Shown here: piece after piece, positions 34,933-43,778 of the stretch
How the letters are laid out: the number at the start of each line of letters is the position of its first letter
Position numbering within the stretch: position 1 is the stretch's first letter
Origin: Tissierella creatinini
Lineage (GTDB): Bacteria > Bacillota > Clostridia > Tissierellales > Tissierellaceae
Direction of reading: 5' to 3'
NCBI GenBank assembly: GCA_005046945.1
Contig: SUSS01000016.1
Coordinates: 1-55,961 of the forward strand
Length of the DNA: 55,961 bases
Position numbers and translations under genes: made by a program
Notes under the pieces: generated by a model
Told to the model about the DNA's origin: nothing
Database searches by the model: none
Seen by the model: the letters and a program-made list of their open reading frames with translations, nothing else

Positions 34933-34958
34933 AGCTAGCCGTGATTAACCTTCCAACT

Positions 34959-35819
34959 TTAAACCAGTTTACAAGCAATTAAATTCTTTCTCTTATTCGG
35001 AAACTTTAAACACCAGTTGCCTGTGAATTTAGTGTCTGGCTTTTCTTTTTTTGCATTTTTTAGCATATCTATATATCTGTCACCATCTACATTGATTTCT
35101 TCTGTTTCTAAAAGTTCAATTTCTTTAAGTGAAGTAGAAGTTTTTCCACAAAGATGGACTACTGTATCTCCTAGTTGGCCTTCGATTCCTTTTAGGATAT
35201 TGTACATAGTTTGTCCACCAAAATCTCTATATATCTTCGGCCCAACTATATCAAAAGTACCGGCCGGATCTGCAAGTGAAATAACAGTTGTCCCTCTCTT
35301 TATCCCTTCTAAAATATAGGCTACTGTATTGTCTTCTATAATTTTTAATAGTTTTTCTACATTATCCTTATCTTTTCTAATAGCTTTAAAAAAGGCCTCA
35401 CTAGAGATTACTGATGTAGCCGTGGTTATAGGGCCAGTTATATCAAAGACTATATCTTCACCTTCATCTTTTAATATACTTATAGCCTTTAAAACTTCAG
35501 CAATTCTTCCACTATTTAAATCAAAATCCTTTAATTCATCTACTTGGCTTAAATCCTTAAGTACAGGCTCCTTAATCCTATTTCCAAATTTGTGATCATA
35601 TGTTATCTTGGAACCAAAAGACTCAGCTTCAAGAGTATGACAAAAGGGCAATACACAATAGCCCTTATCGTCTTCTTCTTTCAATGCTTTTGAAAGCATA
35701 ACAATTTTATTTGCATCCTTGTTTATTTCTTCATATGTTCCGCCGATTTCTTCTATTATCTTATCTGGTATACTTGCAACTTCATTACCTTTACACTTAA
35801 ATATGTTTTCTACTCCCAC
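34959..35819 (-). CDS. Short UroD/MtaA-family methyltransferase-like protein (paralogue)
   Basis: A 286-residue paralogue of the protein at 29875-30735, same length and same unusual short form. Zinc-type ligands are HLCGKTST and the C-terminal LIACKLV Cys; DIVFDITGPITTATSVISS and ISLADPAGTFDIVGP are the barrel motifs. N-terminus IFKCKGNEVASIPDKI corresponds to IFRCGGNEGESIPE of the other. GTG start at 35819 with AGAGGAGG. It lies directly after the RACo-like activase gene, the last gene before the terminator. Probably hands a methyl group between a corrinoid protein and an unknown acceptor. Confidence 0.85.
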   Translation of the reverse strand: MGVENIFKCKGNEVASIPDKIIEEIGGTYEEINKDANKIVMLSKALKEEDDKGYCVLPFCHTLEAESFGSKITYDHKFGNRIKEPVLKDLSQVDELKDFDLNSGRIAEVLKAISILKDEGEDIVFDITGPITTATSVISSEAFFKAIRKDKDNVEKLLKIIEDNTVAYILEGIKRGTTVISLADPAGTFDIVGPKIYRDFGGQTMYNILKGIEGQLGDTVVHLCGKTSTSLKEIELLETEEINVDGDRYIDMLKNAKKEKPDTKFTGNWCLKFPNKRKNLIACKLV

Positions 35820-35833
35820 TTTTATAGCCTCCT

Positions 35834-37561
35834 CTAAAAATTAAGCTCTCCTACGAATATATCTTGGAAATTATCCTTAAGGGACAATTCAAGGACCTTC
35901 ATATCTTTCTTAATATGATATACTTCCTTAGTGCAAGCTTTATTGGTCAAGGCAAGTCTTGCCCCTTCTAGGGACGTATTTCCAACGAATTTAATCCCTC
36001 CATTAAATCCTTTAGGGATTAATCCTATTTCGATTATATTTTTTTGATCGATATGGTATCCAAATGACCCTGCTATGTATACTAGGGGTACTTCTTCTAT
36101 AGATGTTCCTATTTCATTCAACATCATAATTACACCTGCTGAAATAGCAGCTTTAGCTAACTGAACTTGTCTTATATCCTTTTGAGAAATATATATATCC
36201 TCACTTATATAAAACTTCTTGTCCAATAGTCTATCGGATATTTTAGGGTCTATATTTTTGTTCCATCTTCCGGTCTTGTTTACTATATTTCTTCTAACCA
36301 ATGCCCCAACAATATCTATAAGGCCACTGCCACAAATCCCTCTAGCCTTTTCATTTCCTATTGTGGAACACTCTATATTATAGTCTTCATCAATATCAAA
36401 CTTCTCTATAGCTCCATCCTCTGCACGACATCCACATTCAATATTCATACCTTCTAGGGCAGGGCCTGCTGCTGTAGATGTACATATAATTTTTCCATCC
36501 TTTAATGCTGCAAGTTCACCATTGGTACCAATATCTATATATAAGGCACTATCATTGTTTCTAAAGCCTGATGCCATAATGCCTGATACTACATCTCCCC
36601 CTACATAGGATGAAGCAGATGGAATTAAGGTTAATAAAGCTTCAGGATTACCTCCTAGGGATAGATCTTTTGCTCTAAGATATTCACAGGTTAAAAATAT
36701 GGACCTATATGGTGCCTGAGATAACAATTCAGGATTCACTCCTAATAGTAGATGTAGCATGGTAGTATTTGCTCCAATAACGATATGGTAGATACTATCT
36801 GTAGTATAGGTGGTGCCGATTATTTTTTCCATTGCTTGATTTATTTCATCTATTATTAGCTTTTGAAGCTTAAGAGCACCTTCCGGATTCTCCATGCAGT
36901 AGGTAATCCTTGTAAGAACATCCCCACCAAATTGTGTTTGAGGGTTTAAGGAGGACATAGAACCGACTATTTTTCCAGTTGTCAAATCTATTAAATAAAA
37001 GGATACGCCTGTTGTTCCAATATCTACTGCAAGACCTAATACATCCTTATTAAATGATGCAATATCCAATAATAATTTATCCTCATAAACTACCCCCCAA
37101 ATATCCTTAATCCTTTCTTTTTCTATAGAAACGGTTTTTCTATAAATTTCCGGTGAATCCAACTTATAACCTAAAGAATCAACATAAGGAACAGAGCTTG
37201 CTTTATCAATTTCTGGAAGGCTTACTAATTTAATAGGACTATCTAGTGGTGCATCGATGCTGTAACCCTTACTGATGGTTTTTAGAACCTTCTTCTTTTC
37301 TATTAGCTCTACTTCCACATCCCCAAGAACTTCTGCCATACATGATAATCTTTCAAATTTTCCTTCATTGATCATCCTTGTTTCCGGATATTTAGGCTCG
37401 GAGAGAACACCTCTGGCAATTACCTTGCACTTACCGCATACCCCTAAGCCATTACATGGGGTTTCTATATTTAAATTTGCCTTTCTGATTGCATCTAATA
37501 GAATTGTATTCTTATCGACTTCAACGATTATATTTTCATTAACAAAACTTACTTTTGGCAT
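35834..37561 (-). CDS. RACo-like ATP-dependent corrinoid reductive activase (2Fe-2S ferredoxin + ASKHA)
   Basis: A 575-residue protein that should reduce inactive Co(II) corrinoid back to Co(I) using ATP. Residues 1-90 form a plant-type 2Fe-2S ferredoxin with ligands C36, C42, C45 and C74 (CNGLGVCGKCKV and RLSCMAEV). The remainder is an ASKHA ATPase of the DUF4445 type: LAVDIGTTGVSFYLIDLTTG, LYIDIGTNGELAA, GPALEGMNIECGC and GSGLIDIVGALV. RamA-type activases end in 4Fe-4S ferredoxin motifs; those are absent, so RACo type fits better. It is the only activase in the window and may serve both corrinoid proteins. RBS GAAAGGA. Confidence 0.93.
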   Translation of the reverse strand: MPKVSFVNENIIVEVDKNTILLDAIRKANLNIETPCNGLGVCGKCKVIARGVLSEPKYPETRMINEGKFERLSCMAEVLGDVEVELIEKKKVLKTISKGYSIDAPLDSPIKLVSLPEIDKASSVPYVDSLGYKLDSPEIYRKTVSIEKERIKDIWGVVYEDKLLLDIASFNKDVLGLAVDIGTTGVSFYLIDLTTGKIVGSMSSLNPQTQFGGDVLTRITYCMENPEGALKLQKLIIDEINQAMEKIIGTTYTTDSIYHIVIGANTTMLHLLLGVNPELLSQAPYRSIFLTCEYLRAKDLSLGGNPEALLTLIPSASSYVGGDVVSGIMASGFRNNDSALYIDIGTNGELAALKDGKIICTSTAAGPALEGMNIECGCRAEDGAIEKFDIDEDYNIECSTIGNEKARGICGSGLIDIVGALVRRNIVNKTGRWNKNIDPKISDRLLDKKFYISEDIYISQKDIRQVQLAKAAISAGVIMMLNEIGTSIEEVPLVYIAGSFGYHIDQKNIIEIGLIPKGFNGGIKFVGNTSLEGARLALTNKACTKEVYHIKKDMKVLELSLKDNFQDIFVGELNF

Positions 37562-37591
37562 ACAACCTTTCCTTTCAATGCTGTCTAATAT

Positions 37592-38569
37592 TTACTCAAA
37601 CAAGCCCTTTATTGAATTTTTATCCAATTCATTTCCAATAACTGTGACCTGACCTATTGCTTTTACTTTTCCTTCCTCCATATTAAAAGAAGATGGTGTA
37701 AAATCAAAATCAATCCAGTTCTTATTAGTGACTAAAAAAGAACCCTTCGCACGCAAAACCTTACCATAAGCTGAATCCCTAAGGGATTTTAAAATAGACT
37801 CTATGTCTTCTTTTTTATATGTCTTCATGGTTTCAAAGGACCAATAGTCAAATTGAGTATCGGCATCCTCATGGTCCTGGCCGTGGTCGTGTTCGTGGTC
37901 ATGGCAGTGACAGTGGCAATGGTCATGGTCGTGGCAATTGCAATTGTCGTGGTTATGGCGGCTATGGCTCTGTTGAAGCTCGCCAATTTCTAAGATATCA
38001 CAGGCTTTTAGTTGATCCCAAGATGTGGCTATCATATTTGCATGGGGATTCAATTCCCTTACAGACCTTATTACATCGTTAACCTTGTTCTCATCTGTTA
38101 ATTGTCCCTTGCTTAAGACTATTACATTTGCATTTATTATTTGATCTGCAAAAAATTTACCAAAGACTTCTATATAGTCTTCAAAGTCCAATACATCAAC
38201 GATTGTCATAGCCATATTCAATTCTATATCTTCACTTTCCTTGATCCTATTGACTGCCGATATGATATCCGACAACATACCTACTCCGGTCGGTTCAATT
38301 ATAATAGTTTTAGGCTTATATTCTTTTATAAGGTTCCTAATAGCCTTTTGAAAATCCCCGGAAAGAGTGCAGCAGATACAGCCTGATGAAATGGATTTTA
38401 TTTCTACTCCTGCTTCCTTCAACCTATCCCCGTCTATACTTATATCTCCAAATTCGTTTTCAATTATGGCAAGCCCATCGCCTAGAGATTCTTCAGCTAA
38501 AAGCTTTTTAATCATGGTAGTTTTTCCGGCTCCCAAGAAGCCGGAAATTATATTTACTTTAACTGTCAT
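37592..38569 (-). CDS. CobW-family (COG0523) GTPase with His-rich metal tail
   Basis: A 325-residue G3E GTPase. Walker A is SGFLGAGKTT (9-18), the metal site is GCICC (C64, C66, C67), and a guanine-specificity SKGQ-type motif follows at VIVLSKGQLTDENK. Residues about 205-240 are packed with His, Asp and Cys (for example HNHDNCNCHDHDHCHCHC), and a CobW C-terminal domain follows. The family delivers Zn or Co to client enzymes. Here it sits between a methyltransferase gene and the activase in one operon, so zinc insertion into the seven zinc-dependent methyltransferases, or cobalt handling, is plausible. RBS AAGAGGAG. Confidence 0.92.
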   Translation of the reverse strand: MTVKVNIISGFLGAGKTTMIKKLLAEESLGDGLAIIENEFGDISIDGDRLKEAGVEIKSISSGCICCTLSGDFQKAIRNLIKEYKPKTIIIEPTGVGMLSDIISAVNRIKESEDIELNMAMTIVDVLDFEDYIEVFGKFFADQIINANVIVLSKGQLTDENKVNDVIRSVRELNPHANMIATSWDQLKACDILEIGELQQSHSRHNHDNCNCHDHDHCHCHCHDHEHDHGQDHEDADTQFDYWSFETMKTYKKEDIESILKSLRDSAYGKVLRAKGSFLVTNKNWIDFDFTPSSFNMEEGKVKAIGQVTVIGNELDKNSIKGLFE

Positions 38570-38581
38570 TATTTACTCCTC

Positions 38582-39607
38582 TTATCCTTGATTCTTAACT
38601 GTTTCTAACAGGGCCTTGATATTATCCATTGAAGATTGGGTTCCAAGTCCACAGGCTGGTGAAAGAATGTTTACCCCATTATTGATAGCACTTTGGGCCA
38701 TAGTTTGAATTTTTTGGGGATTAGAGGTTTCAAGAGCAAAGGAGCTTACATTGCCCATTAAAATTTTATCTTGGCCTAAATGTTCTCTTACATCCTTTAT
38801 ACCGACAATGGCATCGAAAGAAAATGCATCTGCCTTCAAGTGTTTAAGTTCTTCATAAACACTATGCATTTGACCACATATATGAACAATTACAGGTATG
38901 GTCCTATCAACTTCTCTAAGGCCATCTATTAATTTGTTCAGATACTTAACAGCATACTCCTCGAAATATTTAGGCCCCATTATTTCTCCTGTGCCGCTTG
39001 GATCGGATATAGCTATAACATCAGCCCCTGCCTTGATTTGAGCTTGTCCAAAGTGGATAATTTGATCTGTAACAAATTCCATAAATCCATGGGCATCTTC
39101 TTTGTTCCTTCTCAACTCCTTGTAATACTTAACAGGGTCCATAATTGAAGAGGCCACACTGACAGGTCCTGAAAGGTTTCCTATTATAGGGACTCCGTCG
39201 TCTTTTTGTTTTAGCAGCTTGATGGCATCTATGGTAACTTTAGCTCGGCCGCTGTTTATGTCTGTCTTGTTTAACTGCTTATAATCCGATACAGAACCTA
39301 TTACATACTCGACAACATGGGGTTCGAACTTCTCATTTCCCATGTCGATTTTCCCGCCCCCAATGCTTTCCACTTCAATAGTCATGCAAAAAGGGACTCC
39401 ATAGTTTTCAAACATCCCGTATTCGTAAACACCGGCAGCCAAGTCTGCCATCTTCTGCCCATCTAAATGGGCATCCGGCCACATAATCCCTGTCTTATGC
39501 ATCAATTCAGTAATAACCATATTCATCATCCCACCCGGGCATATACATGGAATCCTATCTACTGAATTGCCCTTAAGTGTATTAAGCAACCTTTCCTTTG
39601 AATTCAA
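38582..39607 (-). CDS. UroD/MtaA-family corrinoid methyltransferase
   Basis: A 341-residue MtaA-type methyltransferase. N-terminal SKERLLNTLKGNSVDRIPCI is the family start; ligands are IVHICGQMHS and the Cys of LSPACGLGTQS; GNLSGPVSVASSIMDP and ISDPSGTGEIMGP are barrel motifs. The start is taken at TTG 39607, 7 nt after AAGGAGGAG; the upstream open frame only reads through that site and the previous gene's end. Directly follows the corrinoid protein gene (39624), with which it probably acts. Among the seven family members here this looks most like a true MtaA/MtbA acceptor-side enzyme; the acceptor is unknown. Confidence 0.9.
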   Translation of the reverse strand: MNSKERLLNTLKGNSVDRIPCICPGGMMNMVITELMHKTGIMWPDAHLDGQKMADLAAGVYEYGMFENYGVPFCMTIEVESIGGGKIDMGNEKFEPHVVEYVIGSVSDYKQLNKTDINSGRAKVTIDAIKLLKQKDDGVPIIGNLSGPVSVASSIMDPVKYYKELRRNKEDAHGFMEFVTDQIIHFGQAQIKAGADVIAISDPSGTGEIMGPKYFEEYAVKYLNKLIDGLREVDRTIPVIVHICGQMHSVYEELKHLKADAFSFDAIVGIKDVREHLGQDKILMGNVSSFALETSNPQKIQTMAQSAINNGVNILSPACGLGTQSSMDNIKALLETVKNQG

Positions 39608-39623
39608 AAATATCTCCTCCTTT

Positions 39624-40295
39624 TTATGCAGGTATACCCATACCAACTACAACTTTTGCAAGATTAACTGCTTCCACTGCATTTGCTGCATATCCGCTAG
39701 CCTCGATTTTATTGCAGTATGCTTGGGAAATAGGGCCTCCGCCTACCATTACCTTAACCTTTCCATACATGCCTTCTTCTTTCAACATTTCCACAACTGT
39801 TTTCATTCCCGGCATTGTAGTCGTCATTAAAGTTGATAGACAAATAAGATCTGCATCTGCTTCTTTCGCCTTATCAACAAAGTCTTTTAATGGTACGTCT
39901 CTACCTAGGTCATACATTTCAAATCCTGCAGTTTCTAACATGATTTTAACTAAGTTTTTACCTATATCATGGGTATCCCCTTGAACAACTCCAATTACAC
40001 ACTTATATACCTTTTCACTTTCAAGGTCCTTTTTAGGCAGATGTGGTTGTAATACTTCCAAGCCTGCATACATAGCGTCTGAACAAAGTAACAAGTCAGT
40101 AATAAAATATTCTTCCTCTTCATACATTTGTCCTGCTCTATTCATTCCATCTACTAATCCGGCAGTGATACCTTCTAAGGCATCATAACCTGCATCTATG
40201 TATTCTTGAGCTAATTCTCTAACACCTTCCTCCTCTTCCATTTCAAATACGCTATCTGATAATAGTTTTAATAACTCTTCCTTTGTTTTACTCAC
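39624..40295 (-). CDS. Corrinoid (B12-binding) methyltransferase partner protein
   Basis: A 223-residue MtaC/MtbC-type protein, paralogue of the one at 30735. The B12 motif is VQGDTHDIGKNLV with axial His H109; STLMTTTMPGMKTVVEML and GGGPISQAYCNKIEASGYAAN complete the site. The N-terminal cap has EEEEYFITDLLLCSDAMYAG. GTG start at 40295 with TTGAGGAGG. It lies between three methyltransferase genes (two upstream, one downstream), a usual three-component arrangement. Confidence 0.95.
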   Translation of the reverse strand: MSKTKEELLKLLSDSVFEMEEEEGVRELAQEYIDAGYDALEGITAGLVDGMNRAGQMYEEEEYFITDLLLCSDAMYAGLEVLQPHLPKKDLESEKVYKCVIGVVQGDTHDIGKNLVKIMLETAGFEMYDLGRDVPLKDFVDKAKEADADLICLSTLMTTTMPGMKTVVEMLKEEGMYGKVKVMVGGGPISQAYCNKIEASGYAANAVEAVNLAKVVVGMGIPA

Positions 40296-40322
40296 AATAA
40301 TTCCTCCTCAATATAATTTATA

Positions 40323-41402
40323 TTATTCTTCTATTCCTAGCAATTCTTTATCTAGTGGATACTTACCATAGATACGACTTGCTTCCATAAATGCATCAAT
40401 ATTTTCAACAAGTACATTTTGTGTAATATCACAACCTGAAGCAAGGATAAATCCTTTTGGACTATCGTAGCCTTTACGTATAGTTTCTTTTACAGCTTCA
40501 AATACTTCTTCTTTGCTTCCATGTAGTAATACTCCTACAGGGTCTACATTTCCCAGTAGCGGAAGTTGGTTTCCTACTTCATTCTTCGCAAATTCCATAT
40601 CTACAACATTGTCTATACTTAGCATAGCTCCACCTGTTTCAACTATGTCGTGTATGGTCTTGGAAATATCTCCACACATATGCATTACATTAACTCCACC
40701 GGCTTCAACGATTGTTTCATTTAATTCAGAAGCATAAGGTTTTACAAACTCCCTATATTGATTTATATGAAGCAATGAACCGGAGGATATAGGGTCACAT
40801 TGTATAATAATGATTCCTTCTTTTATAAAATCAACATATATACCTTTTAGGGCATCTGTGGCCTTTCTAAGTAAAGCATGTACTTTTTCAGGGGATTTTC
40901 TACTGGCTTTAAGCATCTTTTCAACGGGATATACGCTTGCTGCAGCTGTAAATGGTCCTGAGATCAATACTCCTATAGGTACTTCATCTCCTACCTTTTC
41001 TTTACAAATCCTGCATACTTCTAATATTCTTTGCAGCTCCGGATCTTTATCTTTTGTAGTTAAAGAGAAATCCAACTTGTCTAAATCATCCAAATCCTTT
41101 AATACGTTTTCTTCTATAGCAGGTACGCTATCTTCAGGGTCTGTCATCTTGTTCCCAAGGGCTCTTCCTATACCATGAAGGCCGTATTCAATGATTAGAA
41201 TATCATTACCATACTTTTTATAGCATCCAATATGAGCTGCTGCTTCATTTTCAGCTGAACTTCTTTTTTCTTTATGTGTCATTCCTACTACCCTATGTAG
41301 AATTGATACTATTAATGGCATAGATAGTATTCTGTCCATTTCTCCACCTGTCATAAATGCTTGTAGTCTTTGATTTGGTGTCATTTGGTCTTCTTTATGC
41401 AT
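40323..41402 (-). CDS. UroD/MtaA-family methyltransferase
   Basis: A 359-residue barrel methyltransferase. Motifs: QMTPNQRLQAFMTGGEMDRI, VLISGPFTAAASVYPVE, IQCDPISSGSLLHINQYREF, NVMHMCGDISKT (His/Cys ligands), LLGNVDPVGVLLHG and LASGCDITQNV (third Cys). The ATG at 41402 is preferred (AGGAG 9 nt before); GTG three codons earlier overlaps that site. It follows the 41418 gene closely and precedes the corrinoid gene. Likely the substrate-side methyltransferase alone or with its neighbour. Confidence 0.9.
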   Translation of the reverse strand: MHKEDQMTPNQRLQAFMTGGEMDRILSMPLIVSILHRVVGMTHKEKRSSAENEAAAHIGCYKKYGNDILIIEYGLHGIGRALGNKMTDPEDSVPAIEENVLKDLDDLDKLDFSLTTKDKDPELQRILEVCRICKEKVGDEVPIGVLISGPFTAAASVYPVEKMLKASRKSPEKVHALLRKATDALKGIYVDFIKEGIIIIQCDPISSGSLLHINQYREFVKPYASELNETIVEAGGVNVMHMCGDISKTIHDIVETGGAMLSIDNVVDMEFAKNEVGNQLPLLGNVDPVGVLLHGSKEEVFEAVKETIRKGYDSPKGFILASGCDITQNVLVENIDAFMEASRIYGKYPLDKELLGIEE

Positions 41403-41417
41403 GTTCTTCACTCCTAT

Positions 41418-42533
41418 CTAATCTTTTAAACCTTTAGGAAGTGCACCTATCTTAGCACCTTGGCCATACTTTCTTAAAGCATATAGATAAGCTTCAAGGT
41501 TTTCTTTAGGTGTACCTATAGGTACCTGACAACCACTTGATAGGATATATCCTTTAGATGAAGTAGCACCTTTTCTGATACAATCCTTTACGCTATTAAT
41601 AACATCATCAATGCTTCCATTCCTTAAAACATCAACCGGAGGAACATTTCCAACTATAGTAATCGTATCACCTAGTGCTTCCCTTGTCTCGGCAAGGTCT
41701 TCACAATTATCTACACTAAATGAAGATATCTCTAATTCCTTAAAATATGACCAAAATCCTTTGGTATGTCCACATATATGTAAAGCAGGTTTGAAACCGG
41801 TAATTTCTTTCATACCTAAAGCTAAACGCTTAAGTTCGGGTAAAGAGAATACTTCAAATTGTTTATCACTTAAAATATCTGTGCAGGTAACTGGGTCTGC
41901 TATAGAAGCAGGAGCTGGTCCAATCTCTTTAGTAAAGGCTTCAACCCATCTTAGGGAATTGTCTACTCCAAGGGCAATCAACTCTTTTAGTTTTTCAGGA
42001 TTTTTTCTTGAATCACGAAGAACTTTCTCAACTGGAAGTATTGCAATAGCTGTAGAAATTGGCCCTGTAACTGATGTAGTTATCATAAGGCCCGGAAATC
42101 TTTCTTTTAATTTAGCTGCTTTTTCTAACATTGGAGTTAATATTTTATTGTTATATGGGTCTGGATCAATCATCTTATCCCAATCATCATAATCCTGTAG
42201 TATATGCTTCACAACATTATCAATCCCATGGTCCGGATAGTGAAGTGTTGTCCCCATAGCTGCTCCTAGAGTTCTAAGACCCAACCCAATACCGACTCCA
42301 TCCGTATAAGAGTCTTGTATACCTCTTTCAACAACCTCTGCTAATATCTCGAAATCATTATCCATTTGACTAGTAGTATAGCCATATATCTCACATAGTG
42401 CCTCATTAACTGCTAATAAGTTGTAAGGTATATGATCAACCTCTTCTCCCGCAAAATATTTTTGTAATCTCTCAAATGGTTTTAGTTCTGATTTCGCCTC
42501 ATGCATTTTAGCTTTTAACTCATTATAATCCAT
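41418..42533 (-). CDS. UroD/MtaA-family methyltransferase
   Basis: A 371-residue barrel methyltransferase related to the one at 40323. Motifs: LKPFERLQKYFAGEEVDHIP, TTSVTGPISTAIAILPVEKV, SIADPVTCTDILSDKQF, ALHICGHTKGF (ligands), IVGNVPPVDVLRNG and LSSGCQVPIGTP (third Cys). The start is uncertain: ATG 42533 has GGGG nearby, ATG 42545 four codons earlier has only a weak AAAGAA. First gene of the long operon 42533-34959 (three methyltransferases, corrinoid protein, CobW, activase, short methyltransferase). Confidence 0.9.
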   Translation of the reverse strand: MDYNELKAKMHEAKSELKPFERLQKYFAGEEVDHIPYNLLAVNEALCEIYGYTTSQMDNDFEILAEVVERGIQDSYTDGVGIGLGLRTLGAAMGTTLHYPDHGIDNVVKHILQDYDDWDKMIDPDPYNNKILTPMLEKAAKLKERFPGLMITTSVTGPISTAIAILPVEKVLRDSRKNPEKLKELIALGVDNSLRWVEAFTKEIGPAPASIADPVTCTDILSDKQFEVFSLPELKRLALGMKEITGFKPALHICGHTKGFWSYFKELEISSFSVDNCEDLAETREALGDTITIVGNVPPVDVLRNGSIDDVINSVKDCIRKGATSSKGYILSSGCQVPIGTPKENLEAYLYALRKYGQGAKIGALPKGLKD

Positions 42534-42628
42534 ACTTTTCCCCATTTCTTTAATTGTTCTATGTATTTAATTGATTTTATCGCCCTTGTTAACCAATTAA
42601 CATAATTAATTATAAACAATCTAGTCTA

Positions 42629-42708
42629 TTACTTCAAATTGCTTATTTTAATGGCTTATTAAGTTGATATAGGTAATATTAATGAAGAATAAGCAATTGT
42701 TGAAGTAA
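42629..42708. promoter_or_regulatory. Long inverted repeat upstream of the corrinoid operon
   Basis: TTACTTCAAATTGCTTATT (42629-42647) and AATAAGCAATTGTTGAAGTAA (42688-42708) are inverted copies, differing by a 2-nt bulge, with a 40-nt centre. It lies about 100 nt upstream of the first methyltransferase gene and just beyond the terminator of the 42759 gene, so it is a candidate operator or looped control site rather than a terminator. Confidence 0.5.
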
Positions 42709-42710
42709 AT

Positions 42711-42751
42711 AAAAACCCAGACGATAAACCTACTTAGTTTATATCTGGGTT
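42711..42751 (-). terminator. Terminator after the EFR1 gene
   Basis: AACCCAGA...GATAAAC pairs with GTTTATATCTGGGTT; on the minus strand the hairpin is followed by TTTTTATTT. It lies 8 nt past the EFR1 stop. Confidence 0.9.
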
Positions 42752-42758
42752 AGTGACT

Positions 42759-43511
42759 TTAGAAAAAATATTCATTTTCTCTTCTTTTATTTAATTCCTT
42801 ACTAAATTCCTTGGCGAAAGATTGATATTCTTCAGTATCCATATTCTTAGCATTTTTCGGACACTTTCTAATACAAGAGAAACAGGAAATACAATTGCCA
42901 TTTATAGTTCTAAAATCCTTATCTATTGCTTGTACAGGGCATTCCTTAACACAGATTCCACATTCTATACATGAATCCGATGTCAAAGGATGGAACCTGC
43001 CACCACTTATGCCATCTTTATAAGGCTGATTTCCGGGAATCTTTAATTCCTTGTTGTTCATAAGTTCAGCTATTGCGCGAGTCGCAAATCTATGATTTTC
43101 TAAAAAATCTTCCTCGCTTGGTCTGTTGGTTTGGATTTCTCCATATGTATGTCTTCCAATTAGTGCTGCTGCCCCTTTTACTACAAATCCCAGTTCTTCT
43201 GCTAGGTCGGATAATTCTAAAAGAGCATCATCATAGTGACGATTTCCATAGGTTACCACAATTAAGCATGGTGTTTTTGAACCTTTAAATTTCATAAATC
43301 TCTCTTTTGAAACAGAAGGAATCCTTCCTGCATATACAGGTGCTCCGAAAATAACTAAATCTTTATCACTGAATAATCTTTCCTTCGGTTCTAAATCCAC
43401 TGTTATGTCTATTTGCTCCTTATTGCCTTCAATAACCTCTGCAATTGACTCTACACTTCTCTTTGTATTCTCTGTAGGTGAGAAATAAATTGATGTAATT
43501 GTTGTATTCAT
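42759..43511 (-). CDS. EFR1-type flavodoxin/2[4Fe-4S] ferredoxin
   Basis: A 250-residue electron carrier. The N-terminal ~150 residues are flavodoxin-like (TSIYFSPTENTKRSVESIAE as the FMN-phosphate loop; VIFGAPVYAGRIP). The C-terminal part has two 4Fe-4S motifs: SCIECGICVKECPVQ and NCISCFSCIRKCPKN. Standing between the corrinoid operon and the ABC importer, it is a natural low-potential donor for the activase or the double-cubane proteins; this is inference from position. RBS AAAAGGGG; single-gene unit with its own terminator. Confidence 0.9.
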   Translation of the reverse strand: MNTTITSIYFSPTENTKRSVESIAEVIEGNKEQIDITVDLEPKERLFSDKDLVIFGAPVYAGRIPSVSKERFMKFKGSKTPCLIVVTYGNRHYDDALLELSDLAEELGFVVKGAAALIGRHTYGEIQTNRPSEEDFLENHRFATRAIAELMNNKELKIPGNQPYKDGISGGRFHPLTSDSCIECGICVKECPVQAIDKDFRTINGNCISCFSCIRKCPKNAKNMDTEEYQSFAKEFSKELNKRRENEYFF

Positions 43512-43730
43512 TCTGCAGCCCCTTTTCTAAATCACAATTTTTTCAAAGCCTTATATAGATTATACAACTGTAAACTTACATTATCCACAGCTTAAATCGT
43601 ATTAAATTAATTAATTCAGGAAATTGCATAATTATGGAATAATAGATTTTTCATTACCTACTAATTTGCTTTTACGAATAATTAATGATGATTCCAACAT
43701 CAATTTTTAATATGGAAATACTTTCATTTT

Positions 43731-43764
43731 TAAAAAATGAGGATGCCCTTTGGACAACCTCATT
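43731..43764 (-). terminator. Terminator after the SsuA-like gene
   Basis: On the minus strand AATGAGGTTGTCC (AAA) GGGCATCCTCATT forms a 12-13 bp stem with one mismatch and is followed by TTTTTAAAA. The remaining 43512-43730 holds nothing else I can identify apart from the promoter side of the EFR1 gene. Confidence 0.88.
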
Positions 43765-43778
43765 ATCTATTGATTGAA

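Noticed and set aside
37819-38082. Plus-strand ORF rich in Gly/Arg/His
   Set aside because: It is the antisense frame of the His-rich tract of the CobW gene.
42534-42758. Cobalamin riboswitch before the corrinoid operons
   Set aside because: No B12-box-like sequence was recognised here or upstream of 34774, 49270 or 55647.
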